Source: Lingula anatina
Lineage: Eukaryota > Brachiopoda > Lingulata > Lingulida > Lingulidae
Direction of reading: 5' to 3'
DNA length: 64,000 nt
NCBI RefSeq assembly: GCF_001039355.2
Contig: NW_019774648.1
Location: 434,001-498,000, forward strand
The translations under genes were made by a program, and so were the position numbers. How positions within the stretch are numbered: position 1 is the stretch's first letter; the number at the start of each line of letters is the position of its first letter. This document shows positions 13,221-41,400 of this stretch, one piece after another. The notes under the pieces are model-generated. The model ran no database searches. It saw only the letters and a list, made by a program, of their open reading frames with translations, and was not told where the DNA came from.

Positions 13221-16200
13221 CATGTTTGCGGTTACATTCCTGGGGACAGGCTCCGGTCGCCCATATACCCGGGCGCTGCGATTAAAGCTATGCGTCTGAA
13301 ATGATTGAAATGTGTGACGTGTTGAAATGCAGGCACGAGTGAGGGTTATATTACTCCCCAAAGCACCGAGCTCAGTAACCTCCTTCATAAAAAAAGGAGA
13401 GCAGATTTCTGGAATTATCTTCATTGCAGCACATCGCCGGAATAGGCCTGTGAGAGAAGGCTTAAGATGCGACATAGGGGACCCCCCAGTCTCGCAAATG
13501 TGATCTGCTATACTGTGATACAAAGAACGCAGCAGCAGCCGCAGCAGCTTATGGTCACAAAATAGCCCTTTTTACAAGGACAAAAAATTATTCATATGCT
13601 TAACGAACAGAGGCATTGCGGACATGAAAAGTACACGAAATAATTATGCCCATTCAAAAAACACAAAATTTCGTTTTTGTACCATAATAAGCGTAAAGAG
13701 TCAACACCTCCATGTCTTGTCTTAAAACACGTCGGATATCATTAGACCTTTAAGAAGCACACTGTGATGAGATTGACTCGTAATTTTCACGTCTTAATAT
13801 ATAGATATCTACACATTATATGTATATTCACAAACGTGTCCGAAAGTCATTTAGGAATGTTTCCAGAGACTCGTGGAACTTCTTTGTACGCGCAGCTTAC
13901 TTGTTTATAAAGAGCGCTTAGCACTTGGATGGACGCAAATTGCGTTCATGAAATATATATATTGTAAGTGCCAAGAATGTCTGTGTGCGTTAATAAGATA
14001 TATAAATAACATGCCCACACCCAAATGCATGAAGAGACTGCCATTAATGCAGCAACATTTAGCTTGAAGTCACGATTATCTTTGTTGAGAAATTCTCCTC
14101 GTTTTTGTCCTTCCTTAGAACATTCCAAGACAACCCATCTCAAGAGCTGTGCTAACAATATTGGTTGGTATTTCTCTCTTTTTTTCTAAAGGACTTACAT
14201 TATTGTCATTTTCTTTGGTTGCAAGAGGTTAGATATGGGTCTACTGTACCTATATATAGGTCTGTAATGATTTTGATATTCTGTTCCAGTCACTGTTTAT
14301 GTATTTTCACTAGTCCACTCGATGAATATAAACTTTTTATTGGTATTCTACTGACCAAATTTTGTTATAGTGTTTATTATTTTGCTTGGTGATACTGCAG
14401 TCATTTTACTTCTGTTGTAAGTTTTAAAATTATTCACGGAATGCTCGATTTTATTTGATATTTCCGCTACATTTTCTGTTTAACACATGTATTTGTGCTT
14501 TTTTTTTTTTGAAAGGAAAAAAAGATAAACATGTATGTCATTATTCAGAATCCGTCTCCTCACCTCTTTGGATGACGTTCACATAATACACTTCACTGTT
14601 TCTTCACGGGTATTTGTTTTATGCACACTCTTTTCATCGTACGCTAAAACAATCTAGTCTGATTTTCAATAGAAACAGATAAGAACAGTATTTTTAGTTA
14701 TAAGAGCAATTGTTGTTTACGTATACTAACGTTATCCGTTTCCTAACTCCGTCCGTCATACTTGGACTGCCTTCAGCTTCTCTGGACATAGTGTTCTGCC
14801 TTTGTGTCTGTGCTGCATAATCAACTGTGCTGATTACAATATACATGAACATGAAATGGGCGTGTGATTTACCTTGTGGAAAGAATAAAATACTTTTTAA
14901 ATCAAAAAAGTGTCTGTTATCGATGCATGAGGAAAGTAAATGATAACATCTAATTATTAATCATTGAAGTATATTTAAATATTGTATATACGTGTACATA
15001 TTGAGCCCTTGTCAGTGCATCCAAAAGAAACGCATTAGCTTAAAATTATAGCGTTGGTTTTTTTAAAAAAAGATACTAATATATAATATTTTGTTTGATT
15101 TTGGCCAAATACATTTTACCTTTAAGCACAATATTTGTTCGGTCGATTTATTGTCCCATTGAATTCTGTATTAAGGCGCTACGACAAGTATATTACAGCC
15201 ATCAGCACTGCAGTAATGAGTTAATGACTTAATGCCTCTGATACGCCGACGACACTTTTAATGATGACAGATAAATAAGCTCAGCTAATTTGAGCTATCA
15301 CGTTTCTTGTCAAAACCAGTGTTTTTTTTCCTGTGATGATAGCAAAAAATTCAATTCAAGTGTCAGTTAAGGACATTTCCAGAGTTTCTTTTTATCTATC
15401 CATGAATATTGCTCAATGCATTTATTTGTCTATTCATTAATCTATTTATTCACTCATCCAATTTAAGTTGCCATTAAGTTCTCTGTTACGTCTCAATTAA
15501 TGTTTATCATTTTATCGTTTTTACAATTGCTTGAGATTATCTACAATTAACGTTTTGCTTGCAATTGCTTGCAACATTCAGTTAAATTAACGGCACCTGC
15601 ATACAATGCCCTTCTACGCGAGGGAAATAAATGTACATCTGCATACTGATATTGGGTAACAACAATGGGACAAGGGCAGCATTGCCCCGATCTTGTGAGC
15701 ACGCTTTCCGTTTAGAATATGCATCGTATTTTTTTTATATTCATAAAGGTTGGAAAATGTAGCATTAAACACATTAAAAAATTATCAGGGAAGAGTACAC
15801 TTAACTTCATAGTGTTGGGAAAGCACGCTGAGTTCCTGAATCGGTGGTTAAACAGTGACGACATGAAATCGTTTTTCGTGAATTGCACACCAAAAAGTGG
15901 GGACCGGATATAGCTAATTTAATTAGTCTCATTTAATATTCATGTGACCGGGTTATAACGTCATAAGTGGAAATCTCTACTATTTACGCTAAGTCCCTAT
16001 GCCGAATCTGAATGGGGAAACGAAACTACAGGTACACGCTAGCTGTGGTTTCTCTGACGCGTGTCTGAAGCAAACGAAGTAAGATTGTGTCATAGCATCT
16101 GTGAACACTCGCTCACATGACAGAATTTCCTTACACATTGTTGTTTTATAAAAAGCAGTGTGCATTTCAGGTATTTAAATCCCGAAATTGAACGATTTGT

Positions 16201-19200
16201 AGATTAATGCACAACAACCCATTTTCGTCACCCATCAAAATTTGAGACGCAGAGCAATTTTTGTTTCTCTCTATTGTGTGTTCCGTAAATAGTCCCTGAG
16301 ATGACCAAATACATGAAAATACTGCTCTGAGAGCTTTCTTTTCCATTATATAAAGCTGCAAAACGGACCGGTATGCCTGAGACCCAGATTTAAGCTCTAT
16401 TTTAGTGTCATTTCCGGCTAAGAATGAAAAAGTTTGAAAGATGATCACCCAGTGCTGTCACCCAGTATCTCGGACGTGCAGATACCCAGTATATACATGT
16501 ACATTTACCGAAAACTAATGACTGGCCATTAGTACACGTATAGGTCGACTTCACGTGATAAATAGCATATTCCGTTATTCGGTTTTGGGGGCATGTGTTC
16601 TGAAACGTCCAATCTCTGGTAAGAGATAATTTTTTCTGTTAGTGATGGTTTCATTGATTTTATTTTGCTTAGAGTTTCGTTTCATTGTGTGCTTTATAAT
16701 CGATGTTTGGATAACGCCTGGCGTGTCTATAATGAAGAACACCCAAGTGCATGTGTCTGTTTACCAGCTACACTAATATACTCATAAAAAGAGGTATTTC
16801 CTGTTTTTTCCTGCCCTCCACGTGGCGCAGCATCCTCTTCATGACAGATCGTTGAACACAATCAATGAAAGATAGTGAGATGTCTGGTTAGACAATATAG
16901 AAACTTGTTACAAATAAGGCCAGACCAAAGTAGGTAAACTAGTAAACTAGTGGTGACTCTCTGTTGACAGGATTTGAAGGCAAAATTTAAATTCACGATT
17001 GTTGTTTTTTTTAAGCATACGATGTTTTTAACAAACATAAAAACAACGTTTTCTGCGTCAGTTGATTTTTCTTCCAATTTTACTATATAGGGAATTAATG
17101 TCGAATCCACACTATGGGCGATTTAAGAGCAACAACAGCATTTATATTTTCTGCAGTAATTTTTAAATTTCCCCCTCTTACTAAGCCAGTATACGATGCA
17201 AATCCTTTTTTTAAAAAAAAGGAGCGATAAATATTACAATTTCCTCAAAATTAGGGTCAATTGCGCTCGTTAAGTAACTTATCAATTTTTGTTGCTAAAG
17301 ACCAAATTTATAGCCTAAGAAGCAATCACAGATAACTAATACCGACAGGAAGTTGAAGAACAATTTAAGATAATGTTACTATAGTAAATCAGGAAAAGGA
17401 ATAAAGTAGAAAAAAGAATTCAATCTGTAAAAATTCATTGATATTTTTAATAAGGGAGTCGACCCTACGTGTTGACTTGTATGTATACTTTGATGTATCT
17501 TTAATGACATGTTTAACAGTTTATGATACGTAACTTTTCTTAATATTATATTGCAATTAAAAATTCAAAAAGGTCGCATAAAGTTACCATTCGATCTATA
17601 AGCAATTTAGATTCAAATGATAGGAGTGTGTATTTGAGTATTCCGATTGACACGTGTGTACCCAATGTACAAGAAAACCTCTCCCATAGCTTCTATATCT
17701 GAGAGCCTGGTGCATGTAAATTTTTTAAAAAAGAAAAAATATCCTATCCTTTTCGATTGGCCATTCAGTTGTTGAGAGTACGGTTTCTAGTAATTAAAGT
17801 CTTAATCTAACGTACTCAACATTATTATAGGAATGAGACGTGAGAAAAAATTGAAGACAATAGCAATGTATTTATTTCAAAAATATAAGTCATAAATTAC
17901 GTAACAAATATCAAGTTTATACTAAATTAGCGAAATAAAACTTAAAACTGCAAGCTTTGGTATGTCTTCGAACATTCAGGCATCCAACTTTTTGTCAAAT
18001 AGCATAAATACGGTAGTTGTAAGACAACATACAATCTATCCAGGTATACATCGCACTTTAAATAATGAAATAATAAAAAGGAAGTGGATACTGATGTTAT
18101 TTTCAATAAAAGAAACATTGCTGCTTGTTTTATTAAACCCACAATAAACAGGCATTTAATAACCGTGGTTGAACAGAAGATACGTGTTGCAACATTGTCA
18201 CGCACAATGATGATGATCAATGGTACAAATGTCGAGGTCTACTTAAACATACTGCAGTAACTATAGCGAATATATATATATATATTTCTTAGTGGAAATT
18301 TGTAGGGATCTCACTAACACCTTCTATGTGAGATTGCTGGAGACCCTTGAAACGCGAAGCCTTTGGGCATCACAGACACTCGACCCAGGAGGTGCGAGGA
18401 TAAAAAAGTGAGGAAATGGCAATTTCGCTGATGATTAACGATAGGTCGATTTACTTACATATATATATATTACCACTAAATATCACCTTTAGGGCCAAAC
18501 TGCGCATCAGTTTAATCTGGCATCAGTTTACAGAGACAAATCGAATTGTACACAGAAAGGCCGTTCATTTGCGAAAGTGCAAGCCAACTTTGGAGAATTA
18601 TTAACCTGTACAAATCCATTAAATATACTAATTCTGTATAATACCATTTTGATAGCAGATTGATAATGTGATAACACGACGCCGTTCACTGACACTGCCT
18701 TACATTAACATCTGTCATTGCCGTACATCCGCCCTTCTCCTTGCTGCGTGCACCATTTATGGTATATATACTAATCGTTCTCCACTAGAAAACTTTGTGC
18801 CTAATATGCTACCAATACAAATACATAATAAAAGAATAATCTTTCTTTCAAAGTTAATAAATTGCTTCATCATCCCAATGGTGTTGGCATTGATTTTTTT
18901 TAGTTTTTTTCCGTTTTCACAGTTAATTTTACCATGTAATAAAAGCAACAAGTGACGCTGATCACATTAAATGTCGAAATATCACTCGGCTGTACGTAAA
19001 CATTAAGTGCACAGTTCATTTTATAATTCAAACATTTCCAGTTTCACCCATTCCCTTTATAGCTAAACCACTAAATAGGATGAAGCATCCATCTAGGAAC
19101 GTCCCACTTGGTTTCAGTGGGATAAGCAAGTGCCAGGTTTATTTCCCATATGTCATTTGTTCTGACGGGAAAAGCAATTTACAGATGTCGCCAGTCCACT

Positions 19201-20941
19201 CAATAATATATAACTGTTAAAGCAAATGTACAAATCCTGGCCATTAATTAATTGGATTAGGAATCACACTCTATTAGATATAAGGTTTAAGATACTCAAT
19301 TCTGGCGTTGAATAAACCTACGCCTCTGCCATCGTGTCTTAATTTTTTGATATTGTTAAGTCATTTAACTGTTGCTTTAATAGTTTTTTCTTATTCAGAG
19401 GAAATATAAAGAGAGTGGGAGGCAGCTTTCTAAATCCAGCGTTTCGTTTCTAATTTTGGCGTTTGATTACGTTGAAAGATAATCCAAGCACAACTTTTCA
19501 GAGCAAGTTACACCGAACCCGGTTATCATTGAAAAGGACATAATAATTATGTGACTTACAGACTAAATCACTGTAAAACATTAACTATTCGTTAATTGAT
19601 AAAAAAAGCACAGTGCAAACTATGAGTCATTTCAAATTGAAGGTGGGCCGACTAGTGCGATTGTAAGATTGTTGCATGTCACCCGAAGATGAAATCTATA
19701 ACCATACATGTATAGAATGCAGTCATATCAACATGTTTTATCGCCCACTGCTTAACCTTAATTGTGAAATTAAATCAAAACATTTAGATTGACTCCTTAA
19801 TTTAATTAACATCGTAGATAAAGTTGGGTATCTTCAACTGAAACCACCCCTTTTACACGTAGAACACAACAATATATAAATTAACAATTGTTCACATAAA
19901 TGTGCACGCACCATTCAGTCTATTTTACATAAAAATAAAATATGTATATATAAAATAGACATCAAATATATTTTTACAGACTGATTTTGATATACACACC
20001 GACCAATCTTCCACTTTTTTACGTTTACTAATTAAAGTTGAAAAATTAATGTGTCATTGGAGCGGTCCGAGCGGAATGTGCCATCTTAAATTCCTTTTCA
20101 CCTTTAAATCTGCCTGTTGTAATGAGTCAAAAAAATTCCCTGAAAGCTGTCAAAAAAGTAATAATTCTGGCGACATGAAATTGGACAATTTTGAAAATAT
20201 CAACTTTTTGTTCTTTTTGGATATTTTTCTTTCTTGCAAACTACGAATTTATTACTATATGTTATGGCTCTGATGATATTGCATTTTTAAAAGTAATGAA
20301 GTCGTTACCCAAGTTAAAATGTCGTTTGCATCGGAAGAAAAAATCACGGTTACAGTAGTAAGGTATGTGACCATAATAAGTAACATAATCAAATATAGTA
20401 AGGGTTTCTGTGTCACATGGATGCAGCAGCATGCTAAGTACATTAAAATCAATTGTTTCTGTTTTACTACCTTTAGTCCCTTTAGGTAGTCGTAAGGACA
20501 ATTTTTTTCACCCGGTAATTTTTTTCCTTCACATAAAGCTTTTTAAAATCTTCAAAACAAAAAATTGTAGGAAGGAGTAAAAAAAGGAGTGATCTTACGC
20601 CTTTGAGTGTATATTGGAAGGGATAGATTACGGATGGGTTAATGAAATACAACAAGATTTCCCGGGGGAGGGGGACTGTGGAGTAGTTCACTGGTTATGT
20701 AAAAGATGTCATGATTGTATACCTATTAATCTCATTATGTTACGATGACAAATGCCACTGTAAGCAGTAAATGAAAAGAGAAAAGCACTTATGCCCAGAC
20801 GCGTTTCAATCTTTAATAATGTGGAGATAGGACTACATCGCTTTTAAAACGGGCTGTAGGGTGAATAAGATGTCAGCTCTTCTTTTTTCATAATTGGCAA
20901 CACTGCGTGTAAAACGCCCATACTCGGTGTCTTCGCCGCAT
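13221..20941. other. SK channel 3' UTR and intergenic DNA up to the first GPCR gene
   Basis: The first part must be 3' untranslated sequence of the SK channel; the likely end lies at ATTAAA 13281 or AATAAA 14884. The rest is AT-rich, with short open frames that have no recognisable domain and a short TA run near 18271-18286. I see no other gene. Confidence 0.6.
14884..14889 (+). terminator. Candidate polyadenylation signal AATAAA
   Basis: Canonical hexamer 1.66 kb after the SK channel stop codon, with no confident coding sequence between. An earlier variant ATTAAA at 13281-13286, 61 bases after the stop, is an alternative. The choice needs transcript data. Confidence 0.35.
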
Positions 20942-34157
<13,216 letters not shown>

Positions 34158-36179
34158 ATTCAGTTACACATGTGAAACCAACAACCGATCACAATGTGTT
34201 GGGACATCACAGACTGATAATTGCAAGCACTGTCTGCCGATGCTAAGTGTTGTGAACGCGGAATACCAACTTATATATATATCTATGCGCAGGTAATTTC
34301 CATAATGTACCATGCCGGTGAGTCCTGCGATTGGATTTTGATCTGCACTTAGAAATACGCTGGAATTAAAAAGAGTGAGACTGCAATTGCGCAAGACGTT
34401 CGGAACATAAAAGTTGTGTGTACTATTTATAGTCTTCTCTGATTTTAAAAAAATGATCTGAGGCGTAATTTGGTAATATAATCACACATCTACGTCAATT
34501 TAACGTGTCCCTAATTACACGAACAAAAATCTTTACATACTAATTGCAGTTTTCGCGGGCACTTTGACATAATTAAGTGAATGTCTATATTTTAGAGCAA
34601 TTTACAGTTTGTGTGGGAATTATTCAAGTGTTTTATTTATGCACACAATGAAAGGGAGTTCTTAGCCATCATGAACTGTGTTAAAGGGCTGCGCCAATGG
34701 AAAATAAATGTAGACCTCTTTCCATTCTTGTTTCGACAAACGATTCGAAGGGCTTCTCGCAAAACTTAACGCTCATCATGCAATCAATATATTTAGTTTA
34801 TCTATAATCCTCTTTCGCATTTAAGTTACAAAGCAATAGTTATTCATCCCTTATGTTCTTGGCGATAAACCCGAACTGAATCTGAAGGATCTACACATAA
34901 CACCCTTAATATGCCTTCTCACATCGAGCGTTATATCTTAGCGATACAGGTATGGGTTGGGGGTTCTGATATGTAATTGCCCAGCAGGGGCCTTGACTCA
35001 CTTTTACAAGTTCGCTTCCTGCTGAAATGCGGAGGTTTATTAATGGTTAATATCCTAGATATAGCAAAATCTCTCGACTCTCTAGCATAAAATCAAGCGT
35101 GAATTCAAGGGATTTCAAAAAGAACGGGATCAATAAAATGACAATATATGTAAAAACCGACGGAATTTTTCCAAGGATACTTTACTGTTTGGTTATCTTA
35201 AGTTATGTAGATTTACATTCTTTTGCACAACAGCACACGGCACGTGTACATTGTTTTACGTGTTCCTTTTGTTTTGGTTTCTAAATAAGCCGCCTTTATC
35301 AGCGTATAGAGTTTCATCCTTATTGCCAATAGGTTAGGGTATTCTTGCTCTTTTTATGATCTCTTTTTTTTTAGTCCCACACATTGCCGACAGCTTCGTT
35401 TATTTGTATATCTCGGATGATATCCATTGCCTACGTCGAGCGCGGGGGCTTCGTTTAGGTGACTCTCTTAATGCCAATCTGCAGTGTATAAAACATACTT
35501 GTACAGGTGTATCGCTTAGATGTAGCGATAGGTGAGGAAAAAGGGTAAATAAACAGAATGGTTATTGTAGGTATAGCTTACACGTGTAGGCATGTGTAGA
35601 ATGGGTATACAGAAAAAAAACACATGTTTATCTCACTGTTTTCAATCAAGAAACAAAGTTCATGGACCCCTATTCACCATCACCTTCACCTTTTTGAACT
35701 TTAGGAACTATTTTTAGTAAAATAATATCTTAATATCTTAACTACCTATTTATTTATTGACTTAATTCATCTTATTCTGTTCATTTTACCAATGTAAAGT
35801 CTACTGAACATTTTATATGGATTTTAGACTATTAATAAACATTATTATTATTATTATTATAAAATTTTATTATTATTAAAATAAGACATAATTATAATCT
35901 ATTTGTTTGATTTGACCATGTAAAAGTTAACGTAAAAGTTTCAGAACTCTTCATTATGCGCAACATTTTAATTGAAATACATATGAAACTGAAAAAAATG
36001 ATAATAAAATATTAAGTCGATTGATCACTAAATGATCGAACAAATGATGTATCCAGTTACCAGTTACCGGTTCTCTTTGCTAAAATGTTTTAAATAACTT
36101 ACTACATAGTCGGGTAGTCACTCCCATGCCTATAACAGTTTCTATACCTTAGTGTCTTTGGTTGTTGCTGCTTACCACA

Positions 36180-36300
36180 GGCCCGTACTAGCTTGCAATT
36201 GCAAAAGGGGGGGGGTCTGAAAATGTGGATCTTTTGTCATGAAACCTTGTTTACCTAGATCAAATTTACCCAGAGTGGACCTTTTTCCAGCAAACCCCTA
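36180..36300 (-). repeat. Dispersed repeat, related to 53252-53411
   Basis: Read on the - strand it matches the repeat at 53252-53411. Shared blocks are GGAAAAAGGTCCACTCT, GGTAAA..TTTG.TCTAGGT, a second TCCAC.TTTTCAG block, the C-run with CCTTTT, and the closing ACGGGCC. Two copies in opposite orientation 17 kb apart show an interspersed family rather than a local duplication. Confidence 0.8.
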
Positions 36301-36620
36301 ACCATTATAACTCAATGGACAGCGGACTTTATGTTACACGGACCCTCAGATTCGTTACACCTGTGCTAATGTCTAGGTCTACGTCACCTAATTGTGTGTA
36401 AATATGTTCAATAACACTGCGCAAGAGTCTGTCCCTTGTATTATCGCATGCAAATGTATGTACAGATGATCTAACTAAATGTTTGTGAGTTTCTGCTTCA
36501 AAGGTTGTCAATGGTTTTGAGGAAATTGAGGACAGGGTTTCCCTCCAGAATAGTGCTTCAGATGATTAAATGAAACACGTATGATGAACAGAATATCCAG
36601 TGTATGACATATATAGCATA

Positions 36621-36700
36621 TACAGGGTGGTTCATAAAAACGACCGATTTTACTATTATACAGGAAAGTAAAATAGATCATTTTTATGGACCACCCTGTA
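36621..36700. mobile_element. Tiny palindromic MITE-like element
   Basis: The left end TACAGGGTGGTTCATAAAAA is matched by the right end TTTTTATGGACCACCCTGTA in inverted orientation with one extra base. The 80-base unit can fold into one hairpin. TA on both sides fits a mariner-type target duplication. It has no coding capacity. Confidence 0.8.
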
Positions 36701-37319
36701 TATTCATTTATAGTATTGTTGGTCTATCTCAATTGGCGATCACGTTATACTAAAACTAATTAATATGGGACACCTTGAGAAGATAACGCAACTGGAAAAT
36801 GAATAGTTGAGGCCACCATCTTGAATCTAAAAGGCATTTTAATTTCCTCTGTATTCCCAAGAAACAAATCGTGATAATTATTAAAGATACCAATGTATTG
36901 CCAAATGAATTTAACTACATAACTCAGTAAATTTTGTTTGAAGTTTCTATAAGATATATGAGTTCACTTTTGATTCCGTGCATGGAAACAATACTAATAT
37001 TCTACAAAACATTTGAGCTTCCCATTAATAAACAAATAAATTGATGATTATATAAGTCTAGACGTGTATTTTGACAAGATAATTATTATTATGCTAAAAA
37101 ATTTCTATTTCTATGGTGGTCCAAGAAAATGCATTTCAAACTGAACAAACTTGTTGGTAATTAATTGGGAAATTTTGGTTGTCACCTTGGATTAACATAC
37201 CATCTTAGATGTGCCTTTAAACAATTGAAACAATCCTCCTATATCAATTTATTGTTAAATAAAAATGACGTATAGGCCTACTTCATTAAATACTTATACA
37301 TATTATACAGTTTAATAAT

Positions 37320-37323
<4 letters not shown>

Positions 37324-37352
<29 letters not shown>
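37324..37352. repeat. (TA)n microsatellite
   Basis: About 14 TA units. Confidence 0.95.
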
Positions 37353-37358
<6 letters not shown>

Positions 37359-37997
37359 TATATATTTTAAAAATAAGATACACTTTGTTCCTTTGACTCA
37401 TAATGGTAAGGGGTGTATGGCGACCATATTATTTCTTCTCTAATTATAAAGCCTTTATTCTGCGCATAGCTAGTAAAATGCAGATAGTGTAGTAGAGAAT
37501 CCAAATTTGATGAAATTTTGCTTTTATCATTTGTTTGACACTTATTCCAAATTAAAGAAAAAATTACTTAATATTGGTGAAATTTTGGTCGACATCTTGG
37601 ATAAAGAAGCCAATTTGAATTTTAAAATTAACATTAAAATATTGAAACAATATCATAATCATCCATTTTTTCATTCGTATTTCTAGCCTTGACTCCCTTA
37701 ATAGAGGCAGTTCAACTAAATTTTCAAGATATAATTAACACAAATACTAGCGAGTACATGTTAAACATGCTTTTATTTTACACACTTGAGAATATTTCGA
37801 CATTGAAACTTAAATAAAACGTGCCGCCGCACATTTCGCAGGGGATTTAGCTTTAAAGCGGGTTTATCTATAGTGACAGCTAAACCCTTCAAATAGTAAG
37901 AATATGAACTAAGATGGTAAGAACAAGAGCGTCGTGTTGCGCTTTACGTTGTGTGCAGAACATTTTGACGAAAAAGTTTCTTCTTCGACGTCTAAAA

Positions 37998-38428
37998 CCC
38001 CAATTACACTGGACGGCGTCCTTTCTGCGTCCTTTGTGCGACCATGAAACTGGCCAGGTCGCCGTTGGACGCACAAAGAACGTTCAAGCATCGCCGATGA
38101 TGCCATGCTCGTCGCGAATTTTTGAACATGTTCAAAACAATCGCAGAGAGAACGCGATGGAGGATGGACGCTGTAAGGTCGCTCAAGGGACGCAGAGAGG
38201 ACACACAAGCAGCGTTGTGGTCGTAGAGAGAAAGGCACAAGCATCGCTTTGTTTGCAGAATGAATGCTCTATGATCGGCCAGTTGTCGGCACGTGATGGG
38301 AAAATCAAGATTCGGTCGTTCGGACGCAGACGCCTGTACACTGAGACACGTTTTAATTGCTTTGGCGACCGTTGAGCGTCCTGCCCACATTTTTGATCGC
38401 AGAAAGGACGCCGGCCAGTGTTAAGGGG
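37998..38428. mobile_element. MITE-like element with imperfect terminal inverted repeats
   Basis: The left end (ACACTGGACGGCGTCCTTT and on to CTGCG) is matched in inverted form by the right end (CGCAGAAAGGACGCCGGCCAGTG). The interior is GC-richer than its surroundings and repeats GCGTCC-type motifs. That composition explains the long overlapping open frames on both strands, none of which looks like a protein. The exact ends and target duplication are uncertain. Confidence 0.7.
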
Positions 38429-41400
38429 GCTTAGGTTTCAAGGTGAGCAGCGTCTAATGCACGTGACCCATAATGCAAAAAATTACTCTTACTACGGATG
38501 TTATCAGGATCGGATTACTCTAATGTTATACAAACAAATTAATTCTCAAGGCTGGGCGTTGTAAACTTACAGAGTAGTGTAAAAACGGCAACTGTTCAGC
38601 ACACAAAGATCCCCATGAAAACCACCATGTGGCTTTGCACTCACACTGTGAAACATCATTTTTGTCATCTTACCAAAATAGCACGGCTGTAGGCTGAGAA
38701 AAATGTTTCGGGGCAGCTGTTGAGGTCGACAATGTATGCACGAAGGTTATTTGCACCGTAGTGAGTACTCGTGTAGACGCTTACTGAAGGAAAAGTAAAA
38801 TACTTCTGATGGCCTGGGAGAAAGAAAAACTCGTATCAATTTTAATTCAATTTTTTCAAAAATATCTGTCCCTTTCCTGCGCCCCACAACATACGACCCT
38901 TGTTAAAACACCACTGCCCCGCAACAATTATCATTGTTTTCCTAAATTCCATATTCTGCACATGTATACAGTTTACAAGAAATCCAAAGTAATTTGAAAT
39001 ATGTATAAATATAAGTCTGAAAGAAATTGTGGCAGAGTAAAGACCGCGGGTCACAGTTTTCTTTAAAAGAGACTTTTGTACTACCTTTCACGACACCTGT
39101 GCTTAGAGTTTTCTGTGATAGCATCAAATTCACTGTACAGTATATGTAGTATACATTTACTTACATACCTACCACTGGCGAAGTATAGTATGTCAATCAG
39201 GTTTGGAATGCACAAATCATGACCAGCTGTGACACTTGCGACGATGTATACTTAGAATAGGTTTTGATATTTGTTTTCCTGTCGTTTGATCTCGCATTTG
39301 GTATTCAAATGGCTTTTCCTGAAGTTTGAGCCACTGATAATTAAGGCGCTTGTCTGTGCCGCATCCCTTTGTATAAGGTGGCTGGCGTACGACTTGTGAA
39401 GTTGTCTGTTTTCTATCTTTTGACGTGGTCGTTTTTATTTAGTCAACATTTCTGTAAGTTAACTTACGGTAGAGGGACTATTAATGAATTTGAATTTATA
39501 AAAAATTGATCACGCAGTATGTTTGCATTGAAAAAACAAATCACTTGGCGAACAAATTGGCCAGCTGTTTTAATATTGGGCAGGTTAAAATAAAGACCTG
39601 AAATACCTTAGATTTGTAAAGACCAAGCACATAAATGTAACAGAGCAATTAAAGTTTAATCCAATCCAAGTTGTCAGCTAGACAAGTGACATTTTCTTTC
39701 CAAACTTATTGCGTCAACTGAAATGACTAAAAGGAAACGTCAGTGGCAAACATTTTAGTTGGCACTTTAGAGTGTTAGCTGATGGGCCCCAGCCGTAATT
39801 AGTTTATTTGGCGCCGAGAATGTCCAATGGTTCTAGCTGATGAAAACGGCAGGATGCTTTCTCTTTTCATTATCTAACGAAGTCAGCGATCATATACCTT
39901 CCAAATGTCAGACCTCGTAAGACTGCTCTTTCAATTGCCAAGTTTACAATCATATGCAGGGTGCCATTGAACGAATAATATTATGTTATTATGAACAGGT
40001 AACAAAGAAACACAGTTTACTGCACATTGATCGATTTCCAAAGGAAAACATCCGGTCTCTAGTGGCCTAATCGAACAATATCCAATCGATATATCCAAAA
40101 AGAAAAAACACTGTCGTAAATAAGTCATTAGGTTAAAAAGCCAACCTGTCGAACCTGTCGGTTAGAAATAGGTGCAACCAAGATAAACGTTAATATACTG
40201 AGTGAGGTTTACCTACAAATTAGCTTTTGGGATTTCCGGCATCCGTAGAATTCTAATTCTTTTATTCGTTAATATCTTAATTTCTAGATGATTAGAAAAT
40301 GTTTTTTTAGGATCAATTAAGTTGGCAATCCTAACAAATCTGTCAGCACATGACGCACAGACGAAATTCTCGATACGGTGTTTGGTTCAAAACGTGCCAT
40401 TTCTCAAATGGGATTCTTTCTTCAAACATGACCAGGTACATGTGTTTGGCTTTATTTCTGAAGTAATATCCATCCTAAAATCGTTCATCAGTGAGAAACG
40501 CGACAAGAAATATTAAAACCATCTTGATGTCAGGGGAACGGAATGACAAATGAAACATGTTGCAGTGATAATGAATCCCAGAGGAACCAACTGGATCATT
40601 ATTGAATTTATTAATATATTGTATGGGAAGATAAGGAGATCGCACGTTACCATTTAACTGCGTGTATATATTCAAATTAACAATGTGTCGTCTCGGATAT
40701 TGGAATTAATTTATCTGCGTGGTTAAATCTCAAATTATAAAGGGATTATATGAAGCAATCATCCCATTAAAGGTGATTTCTTATCTTATCTCGGACTCAG
40801 AAAATTTAATATAGGGCCGTCCACATGATCCGGACTATGAAAAACCTGAAGATAATGAACTGGCCTCACGGACTTTGCTGTATAGGGGCACTCACCCTAA
40901 TGGCTCCTAAATATTTCAAAATCCATTTGAATCGACCTGGTCGGATGGTAACGTCAACTTTGTCTTGACAACAAACACGAGAGTGTGTTCTGCACCTTAA
41001 CTGAGCGTGTGAAATAGCACGTTTCCAAATCCCGCTTGAAAGAACATCTATAGTCGGGTCTTTTGTTTTTTCCTTTGCTTTTTCTAGAAAAAAACTTTGA
41101 CTCGATAGTTAAATCCGTTTCCCTGATTCTCGTAATGTACATGTAATAGTAACAAGCTGCTCTTGCCGGGTGGCTCATCGTGGGATATCAAACGCGCCTC
41201 ATCCTTCAAACATGTCTAATTTGCGTCCTACATGGCAGATAAACAAGCGATTCTTTTCAATTATTGTATCTGTTTTACACAGTGTAATTCCCATATTCCC
41301 TGCTGTTGCTGGAGTAATTTCACGGTTTTATGGCTATATACATCCCTAGATTCTTCACAAACAATTCTACACGATATTGATGTTTTCATCGGTACTAAAA

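Noticed and set aside
37914..38390. Overlapping frames of 111-153 codons on both strands
   Set aside because: They fall inside a GC-rich inverted-repeat element, and no frame shows a domain or plausible exon structure.
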